37,057 bases of DNA from Candidatus Pacearchaeota archaeon. Lineage in GTDB: Archaea > Nanobdellota > Nanobdellia > Pacearchaeales > GW2011-AR1. Where the stretch lies: the NCBI GenBank assembly GCA_018303945.1, contig JAGVXD010000006.1:1-37057 (forward strand), written 5' to 3'. Below are positions 31,255 through 37,057 of this stretch, piece by piece (position 1 is the stretch's first letter; every line of letters begins with the position of its first letter). The position numbers and the translations under genes were made by a program. The notes under the pieces were generated by a model. It had not been told where the DNA came from, ran no database searches, and was given only the letters and a program-made list of their open reading frames with translations.

Positions 31255-33843
31255 ATGATGAACATAAATTACATAGAACAATCAAGCAATGAGGATACTC
31301 GCGAGCTGCTGCACCCTTTGGTTAGGGAATGGTTTTTTGGAAGATTTAAAGACTTTTCTTTGACACAGCTATACACTGTCAAGCCTATTTGGGAGAGAAA
31401 AAATATACTTATCTGTGCTCCGACTGGTGGGACAAAAACATTAAGTGCTTTTCTTGGTATATTGAATTATATTGTTGGGCTTGCGGTAAAGGGGGAACTG
31501 GAAGAGAAGATGTATGCGGTTTATGTAAGTCCATTGAAAGCACTTTCTAACGACATTTTCGTCAATCTTATTCAGCCCTTGAAAGAAATTACGGAGTTGG
31601 CTGATAAAAAGGGGTTGAAAATGCAAGAAATAAGAGTGGGCTTGAGAACGGGAGACACAGAAGTTAAAGAAAGAGTAAAGCAGGCTAGAAAGTCGCCACA
31701 TATTTTTGTCACGACGCCCGAAAGCCTTGCAATTGTACTTGTAACGCCTAAATTTGTTGAAAAAATATCTGCTTTGGAGTTTATTGTTGTTGATGAGATA
31801 CACGCAATGACCAATAAAAGAGGAGTTTTTTTAAGTCTCGCCCTTGAGCATTTGTGTTCTATAAGTCTAATTGAACCTGTGCGGATAGGTTTGAGCGCCA
31901 CTATTTCGCCTTTGGAAGAAATTGCACATTTTCTTGTAGGAAAAGGAAGAGAGTGTCTAATTGCAGATGTAAAATTGCTGAAAAAAATTGAGATTGAACT
32001 GGATTATCCTGGAGAGAGTATATTAGAATCTGAAAATATGTCGAGCCAGAGAAGACTTTACCATTTGCTGGATGAAATGATAAGCAGTCACAAAACGACT
32101 TTGATATTTACAAATACCAGGAACGCGACTGAAAGAATTATACATCATCTTGACTTGCACTTCCCTGGAAAGTATATGGGGATAATTGGAGCTCATCATA
32201 GCTCAATGAGCAAAGATAAAAGATTTGAAATTGAAGACAGACTGCGTAAGGGAGAACTGAAAGTTGTTGTGAGCAGTACAAGTCTTGAGCTGGGTATAGA
32301 CATTGGAAGCATTGACTTGGTAGTCATGTTAAGAAGCCCAAAAAGTGTTTCCCGTGCGCTTCAAAGAGTTGGAAGAGCAGGGCACAAACTCCATGAAAAC
32401 CCAAGAGGGAGATTTATTGTTTTAGACAGGGATGATATGGTAGAGTGTGCGGTCCTGATGAAAGAGATGATTGAGAAGAAGATTGACAGAGCTGAAATTC
32501 CTAAAAATGCCTTAGATGTTTTAGCACAGCATATATTTGGAATGGCTATAAGTAAGATTTGGGATGTAAATGAGATGCTGAATACTATTAGGAAGAGCTA
32601 TTGCTATGAAAATCTTACCCGTGAAGACTTTTTGGATGTGGTCAGCTATTTAGCTGGAGATTATGCTTTAGAGTATAGACATGTTTATGCAAAAATATGG
32701 TATGATGCAGAAAAAAAGCAAATTGGGAAAAAAGGAAAGCTTGCAAGAGTTATTTATATGACTAATATTGGCACTATTCCTGAAGAAGGTTTTATATCGG
32801 TTGTCATTGGAGAGAAAGAAGGCAAGGGAAATGAAGTTGGAAAGATTGATGAAGGATTTTTAGAGAGAATGAAAAGAGGAGATATATTTGTTTTGGGGGG
32901 CCATAAGTATCAGTTTCTATATACTAGGGGAATGAAAGCGTATGTAAGGGCAAACGTATCAAAAAATCCGACTATTCCTTCGTGGTTTAGCGAAATGCTG
33001 CCATTGAGTTTTGATCTTGCTTGTGGAATAGGCAGATTCAGAAAATTGGTGAAAGAAAGATTGGGAGATGAGAATAAATGCGTTAAATTTATACAAGAAT
33101 ATCTATATTGTAAGGAAAATATTGCTAAGGAAATATACGAATACTGTAAAGAGCAGAATGATTTCTCGTTAATGCCTGATGAGGGGATGATTGTTGTGGA
33201 GAAATTTAGAGAAGAAAAGGAATTTTTAGTCTTTCATAGTATGTATGGGAGAAGAGTAAATGACGCCCTGGCCAGAGCTTATGCCTATGCTGCAGCAGAG
33301 CTGCGCTACCGAGATGTGGAGATGGGGATAAGCGACCATGGTTTTTTCATTGCGGCTGAAAATTTGGATGAAAACAAAATTATGCCTTATGTAAATTCAA
33401 AAAATATAAGGATTATATTAAAAGAAGCTATTGAAAAAACAGATGTACTTAAAAGAAGATTCAGACATTGTGCCTCAAGAAGCTTGATGATTTTAAGAAG
33501 CTACAAGGGGATGTCTAGGAGTGTTGGGAGACAGCAAGTACACTCTGAATTCATTATAAGCGCAGTAAAGAAAGTCAGCAACGAATTTCCTATCCTGCGT
33601 GAAGCAAGAAGAGAAGTTTTTGAAGATTTAATGGATATAAAAAATGCGGAAGAAGTTCTGCGATGGATTGAACAGGGAAAGGTGAAAATGAAGAGCGTTA
33701 AGACCCCTATTGTCTCTCCGTTTGGAGTAAGCCTGATGATGCAAGGAAGAAGTGATTTAATAAAAATGGAGGACAAGGCTTCATTCTTAGAGAGGATGCA
33801 TGAATTGCATTTGAAGGTAATTAAAAGCAAGACGGCTAGTTAA
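31255..33843 (+). CDS. Lhr-family superfamily 2 helicase
   Basis: 862 residues from the ATG at 31255; the track's TTG start adds FFFLI-type residues, and a TATA-like gtttatatatc lies ~45 nt upstream. Helicase motifs: I CAPTGGTKT (~54), Ia VSPLKALSND, Ib TTPESL, II VDEIHAM (~179), III LSATISP (~214), IV LIFTNTRN, V STSLELGIDIG and VI RALQRVGRAGH (~368). A winged-helix and Lhr-core-like C-terminal region follows. Lhr helicases are ATP-dependent 3'-5' DNA/RNA translocases involved in repair. Motif I is unusual: the Gly before the catalytic Lys is Thr. It is followed by a PDT-like gene and an MPE phosphoesterase, the partner typical of Lhr operons. Confidence 0.9.
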   Translation: MMNINYIEQSSNEDTRELLHPLVREWFFGRFKDFSLTQLYTVKPIWERKNILICAPTGGTKTLSAFLGILNYIVGLAVKGELEEKMYAVYVSPLKALSNDIFVNLIQPLKEITELADKKGLKMQEIRVGLRTGDTEVKERVKQARKSPHIFVTTPESLAIVLVTPKFVEKISALEFIVVDEIHAMTNKRGVFLSLALEHLCSISLIEPVRIGLSATISPLEEIAHFLVGKGRECLIADVKLLKKIEIELDYPGESILESENMSSQRRLYHLLDEMISSHKTTLIFTNTRNATERIIHHLDLHFPGKYMGIIGAHHSSMSKDKRFEIEDRLRKGELKVVVSSTSLELGIDIGSIDLVVMLRSPKSVSRALQRVGRAGHKLHENPRGRFIVLDRDDMVECAVLMKEMIEKKIDRAEIPKNALDVLAQHIFGMAISKIWDVNEMLNTIRKSYCYENLTREDFLDVVSYLAGDYALEYRHVYAKIWYDAEKKQIGKKGKLARVIYMTNIGTIPEEGFISVVIGEKEGKGNEVGKIDEGFLERMKRGDIFVLGGHKYQFLYTRGMKAYVRANVSKNPTIPSWFSEMLPLSFDLACGIGRFRKLVKERLGDENKCVKFIQEYLYCKENIAKEIYEYCKEQNDFSLMPDEGMIVVEKFREEKEFLVFHSMYGRRVNDALARAYAYAAAELRYRDVEMGISDHGFFIAAENLDENKIMPYVNSKNIRIILKEAIEKTDVLKRRFRHCASRSLMILRSYKGMSRSVGRQQVHSEFIISAVKKVSNEFPILREARREVFEDLMDIKNAEEVLRWIEQGKVKMKSVKTPIVSPFGVSLMMQGRSDLIKMEDKASFLERMHELHLKVIKSKTAS

Positions 33844-33863
33844 GATAAGATATAAATAATAAT

Positions 33864-34391
33864 ATGGCGAAAATAGGATACTTGGGACCGAGAACTAACA
33901 GTGAAAAATGTGTGGAAATTTATGCTCTGGATAGAGATGAGAGATTTCCATACTCTAGAATTGAAGAGGTTTTTGAAGCGTTAAGAGAAGGAAAAGTTTC
34001 GCATATAGTTGTGCCTGTAAGAAACTCTATAAGAGGATATATAAATAATCATTTGGATATGATTAGAGAGAAAAATCTGGTTAAAATTAAGGAAATAACT
34101 ATTCCTATATCACATTCCATAGGTTGTTTTGGAGAAAAGAGAGATTTAATTATTTCTCATCCTCAAGCCATTATGCAATGTGAATATTACCTAAAAGAAC
34201 ATTTTCCAAATGCCGGGAGAATGCCCGCCTCTAGTACAGACGAAGGGGCGAGGAAAGTTGCAGAGAGAAAGGGGGGAATAGCAATTGCAAACAGAGAGAC
34301 TTTGATGTATCATGGACTTGCCGTGTTAAAAGAAGATATAGTCCGTGATAATTATAGTATTTTTTGGGTGTTAAAAAATGGTAGATATTGA
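33864..34391 (+). CDS. Prephenate-dehydratase-like domain protein, catalytic motif altered
   Basis: 175 residues covering one PDT domain: KIGYLGPRTNSE at the N-terminus, IEEVFEALREGKVSHIVVPVRNSIRGYINNHLD, ISHPQAIMQCEYYLKE, SSTDEGARKVAERKGGIAIANRE and a C-terminal NYSIFWVL. Prephenate dehydratases end in a T-R-F motif in this last segment; here it reads S-I-F, so the Thr and Arg are lost and catalysis is doubtful. There is no ACT regulatory domain and no other aromatic-pathway gene nearby. It follows the Lhr helicase by 20 nt and overlaps the MPE gene by 14 nt, so it is embedded in a repair operon. It may be a ligand-binding domain reused for another purpose (inference). Confidence 0.75.
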   Translation: MAKIGYLGPRTNSEKCVEIYALDRDERFPYSRIEEVFEALREGKVSHIVVPVRNSIRGYINNHLDMIREKNLVKIKEITIPISHSIGCFGEKRDLIISHPQAIMQCEYYLKEHFPNAGRMPASSTDEGARKVAERKGGIAIANRETLMYHGLAVLKEDIVRDNYSIFWVLKNGRY

Positions 34392-35088
34392 ATATATGGG
34401 GAAGTGTTTGCTGATAAGGCAGATGGAGAAGAATACGATTGTTGTTGGAGACTTACATCTGGGATATGAAGAAGCTCTTAACAAGGCAGGAATATTTGTA
34501 TCAAGAAAGATGTTTGTCGAGATGATAGAATACTTTGATAAATTTTTTGACAGAGTTGGAAAAGTAGAAGAAATTGTTTTGTTAGGGGATGTTAAGCATG
34601 ATTTTGGAAGTATATTGAGGCAGGAATGGGAAGATACTCTAAATTTAGTTAAATATTTCAAACAGAAGAGTAAAAAAGTAATAATAATTAAGGGAAATCA
34701 TGATAAAATTGTGGAGCCATTGGCAAAAAAAGGAGATGTGAAAGTTGTGGATTATTATATAGATGGGGAGATTTGCTTTATACATGGTGAGAGAGATTTT
34801 GAAGAAATACATAATAAAAAAATAAAATATTGGATTCTTGGACACGGACACCCTGCAGTTGTGCTGAAGGATGGGGTGAAAGAAGAAAAATATAAATGCT
34901 TTTTGTCTGGAAAATATGAAGGAAAGGAAATTGTGATTGTGCCGAGCTTTATAGAGCATAACGAAGGGAGCGACCCGAGAGAACACGATTTAGGATTAGC
35001 CTGGAATTTCCAGCTAGAAAAATTTAAAGTTAGAGTTATAGGAGAAAACTTGCAAGTTTTTGAGTTTGGAAACTTAAGAAAATTATGA
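34378..35088 (+). CDS. Lhr-associated metallophosphoesterase (COG1407-type MPE)
   Basis: 236 residues of the calcineurin-like phosphoesterase fold. Metal motifs in order: VVGDLHLGYEEAL (~22-34), LLGDVKHDFGS (~64), KGNHDKI (~105), IHGERDF (~138) and LGHGHPAV (~155). The GDVKH/GHGHP combination is the ICC/MPE type that accompanies Lhr-family helicases, and is fused or clustered with them in bacteria and archaea. DNA or RNA phosphoesterase activity with Mn2+ is expected from characterised relatives. It starts 14 nt inside the PDT-like gene, so translation is coupled. The 3' end overlaps the convergent 35083..35529 gene by 6 nt. Confidence 0.88.
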   Translation: MVDIEYMGKCLLIRQMEKNTIVVGDLHLGYEEALNKAGIFVSRKMFVEMIEYFDKFFDRVGKVEEIVLLGDVKHDFGSILRQEWEDTLNLVKYFKQKSKKVIIIKGNHDKIVEPLAKKGDVKVVDYYIDGEICFIHGERDFEEIHNKKIKYWILGHGHPAVVLKDGVKEEKYKCFLSGKYEGKEIVIVPSFIEHNEGSDPREHDLGLAWNFQLEKFKVRVIGENLQVFEFGNLRKL

Positions 35089-35529
35089 TTGGGATTTTTC
35101 TTCTTTGGGCTGAAGCTTCACAAGAGGAAATGGAATATGTGGTGGTAAATTGAGCTGCTCTTCAAGATCTAAGGCCTTTGCAGAACATTTCTTGAGAATA
35201 AAGTTTAACAATGGCACTCTCACGGGAGCAGGAATTTCTTTCTTCTTCCATGATTTTAAAAGGTCCTTCACTTCATCTTTTGTAGCTGAAAGAAGAATAT
35301 TCCCTTCAAAAACAACCTCTCCATTTTTCTCTCCTTTTTTATCTGGCGTGGTGGAATAACTTATTCCGAACTTAAAGTTTATTTTTACGGCTTCTGCTTC
35401 TTTGAGCAGGGGCATTTCCTCCTTATTGACTTCTGTGAACTCTATATCTGTATTTATTGAAGAGTTTGACTTAAAAGAAAGAGAGCGTTCTGCAGCGATT
35501 TTTGTAAATGTACATCCTATTACTTGCAT
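35083..35529 (-). CDS. Conserved hypothetical protein (possibly SecB-like fold)
   Basis: 148 residues, soluble. A beta-rich middle (SSINTDIEFTEV, VKINFKFGISYST, EVVFEGNILLSAT) is followed by helices (KDEVKDLLKSWKKKEIPAPVRVPLLNFILKKCSAKALDLEEQLNLPPHIPFPLVKL). The order of strands then long helix recalls SecB-type chaperones, and I believe DPANN genomes carry many related proteins, but this is a weak structural impression. No signal peptide. Confidence 0.55.
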   Translation of the reverse strand: MQVIGCTFTKIAAERSLSFKSNSSINTDIEFTEVNKEEMPLLKEAEAVKINFKFGISYSTTPDKKGEKNGEVVFEGNILLSATKDEVKDLLKSWKKKEIPAPVRVPLLNFILKKCSAKALDLEEQLNLPPHIPFPLVKLQPKEEKSQS

Positions 35530-35643
35530 GTTATTAAGTGTGTGGGGGTGTTTTTAAAATTATGTATAATCTGAGCTGTAAAGTAAGCGGGAGTTATTAT
35601 TAACTTTAAGTTAAAAAACGAAACATATTTTATTTGAATTAAA

Positions 35644-36444
35644 TCAAGCTAAAGGATCAGCCATTTTCTCTCTAAGAGCTTTCATAAAACCTGAACCAAG
35701 CTTTTTCTCGCTTATTCCGCCATCCAAAGCTTTATGAACCTCAACCCATGTTTTTTCATATTCTCCCTTTTCGTAATAAAGAAAAGCGAGACTTCGATGT
35801 ACTTTAGGTTCATCACTAATTGCTGTTGCTTTGTTTAAATTCTCTTCGGCTTTATTCAGACAATCTATACGTTCCTTTGAAAAATGATAACATTGAAGCA
35901 TAATCTCTGAGTAATCAACATATACCCAAAAATATTCTTTATCTTGATTTGTCAGCTCGATAGCCCTCTCGTACATTGCTGTTGCATTTTCATATTCTTC
36001 GTATTTACCATACATATAACCATAACCAGCAAAAATACAAGGGTTCTCATGATCTAATAGCCATCCCTGATTAAATCTTTTTATAGCTGTTTTTGCATCG
36101 TTGTTGTTAAAATATTCAAATCCGCGATTGCAAGCATGATTGCTCGCATTTCTTTTATCTCCATTACTCAAAGAGAGAACCTCGTTTACAAAATCATCAT
36201 CAACTTTTGCTATCGCATCAGTCCTCCCATTTTTATATTGTTCATAACTTGTAAAACCATACATTGGAATTTCATTAGAATGTATATAGGTGTAATTCGT
36301 ACCAGCGAAAAAATAGTAAAGAAAAAGTGCTAAAAAACCTAAAATTAACAATCCGATAATAGATAGTACAGGAACACCTACCCAGTAGAATAACTTACTA
36401 TGCTTTCTTCCCTCTTTTGTCATGCAATTAGTAGATTTATTCAA
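35644..36444 (-). CDS. Membrane-anchored TPR protein
   Basis: 266 residues. A basic N-terminus, one transmembrane helix (VLSIIGLLILGFLALFLYYFF, ~30-50), then an exported or cytoplasmic domain with TPR-like helical pairs from ~100 to 245 (ACNRGFEYFNNNDAKTAIKRFNQG, AGYGYMYGKYEEYENATAMYERAIEL, HRSLAFLYYEKGEYEKTWVEVHKAL). TPRs mediate protein contacts. The codon choice and Cys/Trp content look slightly different from the core genes. It sits next to the transposase, so it may have arrived by transfer (inference). The ATG at 36444 is kept; Met8 is an alternative start. Confidence 0.65.
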   Translation of the reverse strand: MNKSTNCMTKEGRKHSKLFYWVGVPVLSIIGLLILGFLALFLYYFFAGTNYTYIHSNEIPMYGFTSYEQYKNGRTDAIAKVDDDFVNEVLSLSNGDKRNASNHACNRGFEYFNNNDAKTAIKRFNQGWLLDHENPCIFAGYGYMYGKYEEYENATAMYERAIELTNQDKEYFWVYVDYSEIMLQCYHFSKERIDCLNKAEENLNKATAISDEPKVHRSLAFLYYEKGEYEKTWVEVHKALDGGISEKKLGSGFMKALREKMADPLA

Positions 36445-36462
36445 ATTTAAACCTTTCTAACC

Positions 36463-37057
36463 TTAATTTGCAGACAATCTAATCAACCCCAACCATCTAT
36501 TTTCTCCTAGATTTAACTCTTGTCCTGCCCTATTGCATGGAACTTCATCTAAAGTTGTATGTGCTTCTATAAAGTTATGTTGAATGATCAATGCATTCAT
36601 AAGTATGGGAGCAGACCATAATGCTTTCAATCCTCTAAAGTCATCTACTCTGTCTTTAATCTTCATAAAAACAGTTTCTATCCTATAATTATGTATTTTT
36701 GTAACACTTGCATTTTGTATCTTATGCTCAACTGTTAAACCGCCAATCTTGTTAGAATAGAAAAGTTTTCTAAATGCTTTAGGGTAGAAAACTCCGCCAT
36801 CAGTCTGAATAAACTTAGGTTTTCCTTTTTGAATTGACTTAAATAAGAATTTTTGTGCTTCTATTGGATTACCAGATAAACTATAATGAACTCCTGTAAT
36901 TAATCTGGTATCCCAATCAAGACAACACCAAAACCTATCATCTCTCCCACCGCAATCAGTGAAGCTCCCCACCCCAAGAGGTTTGCCTGCGGGCAAATCC
37001 TCACTTCGTTCGGAGTGAGGCATCTGACGACGACTAAACAAAATCGAACAGCTTAAG
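36463..37057 (-). CDS. DDE transposase (IS6/IS240-like), 5' end outside window and disrupted by a palindromic insertion
   Basis: The recognisable part (~165 residues) is the DDE integrase core: RFWCCLDWDTRLITGVHYSLSGNPIEAQKFL, then FIQTDGGVFYPKAFRKLF (second catalytic Asp), HKIQNASVTKIHNYRIETVFMKIKDRVDDF (Glu region) and IIQHNFIEAHTTLDEVPCNRAG. This fits the DDE_Tnp_IS240 type. The frame remains open to the window edge, so the tracked start (TTG, 37041) is probably internal. The expected N-terminal helix-turn-helix is absent from the visible part; instead PHSERSEDLPAGKPLG is encoded by two hairpins (36982..37020). Whether the element is active cannot be told. No terminal inverted repeat was found downstream of the stop. 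Confidence 0.75.
   Translation of the reverse strand, partial: LSCSILFSRRQMPHSERSEDLPAGKPLGVGSFTDCGGRDDRFWCCLDWDTRLITGVHYSLSGNPIEAQKFLFKSIQKGKPKFIQTDGGVFYPKAFRKLFYSNKIGGLTVEHKIQNASVTKIHNYRIETVFMKIKDRVDDFRGLKALWSAPILMNALIIQHNFIEAHTTLDEVPCNRAGQELNLGENRWLGLIRLSAN
36982..37020. repeat. Palindromic insertion inside the transposase frame
   Basis: Two adjacent hairpins: TTTGCC-TGCG-GGCAAA (36982..36997) and CCTCACT-TCGTTCGG-AGTGAGG (36999..37020). The pair keeps the reading frame open and resembles in design the hairpins of the dispersed repeat at 4601 and 27941, although the sequence differs. Confidence 0.7.

Overview
The window reads as a chromosomal segment of an AT-rich archaeon, most likely a small-genome DPANN lineage (Woesearchaeota/Pacearchaeota-like; this placement is inferred from gene content and was not tested by phylogeny). 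Archaeal markers are a class I archaeal CCA-adding enzyme, a proteasome beta subunit next to the KH/beta-CASP termination factor aCPSF1 (FttA), Mre11-Rad50, a TrmB-family regulator, a presenilin-type aspartyl protease, type IV prepilin-like proteins, a domain-IV-bearing SRP RNA and a tRNA-Thr. Many starts lie about 25 nt downstream of a TATA-like box, i.e. near-leaderless archaeal promoters.

Layout. 1-3101: the end of an unidentified gene with a GC-rich tail, then a large PKD-domain surface protein. 3124-4596: an Era-like GTPase, DUF2073 and zinc-ribbon trio. 4601-6040: a structured dispersed repeat (copy A), then cca. 6026-14072 (minus strand): TrmB regulator with a possible 30-aa leader ORF, presenilin-like protease, aCPSF1, psmB, rad50 and mre11. 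14114-18010 (minus strand): two overlapping prepilin-like genes, SRP RNA, a 53-aa membrane protein, argS, a double zinc-ribbon protein and tRNA-Thr. 18464-24457 (plus strand): a 1088-aa S-layer-like surface protein, a small membrane protein, a MutS2-like ATPase and a secreted protein.

24458-31169 is the accessory part: small hypothetical genes, a lamin-tail-domain protein and long non-coding stretches. It carries a recurring CGAACTT motif, a 50-bp exact copy of an internal piece of the presenilin gene, a 37-bp near-repeat that looks like a duplicated gene start, a GC-rich repeat, a train of stem-loops and copy B of the dispersed repeat. Next to this lies a convergent pair of paralogous coiled-coil/winged-helix genes whose linkers are made of short tandem DNA repeats. 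In one of them the repeat motif, centred on AAACAGCTGTTT, also occurs upstream of its promoter. This is the best candidate in the window for an undescribed system, possibly a self-targeting or phase-variable regulatory pair.

31255-35088: an Lhr-type helicase and an Lhr-associated (COG1407-type) metallophosphoesterase, with a prephenate-dehydratase-like domain lacking its usual catalytic motif between them. 35083-37057: a conserved hypothetical protein, a membrane TPR protein and a 5'-truncated DDE transposase whose reading frame carries a palindromic insertion.

All function calls come from motif recognition by eye; no database search was run. Promoters are sequence-based predictions.
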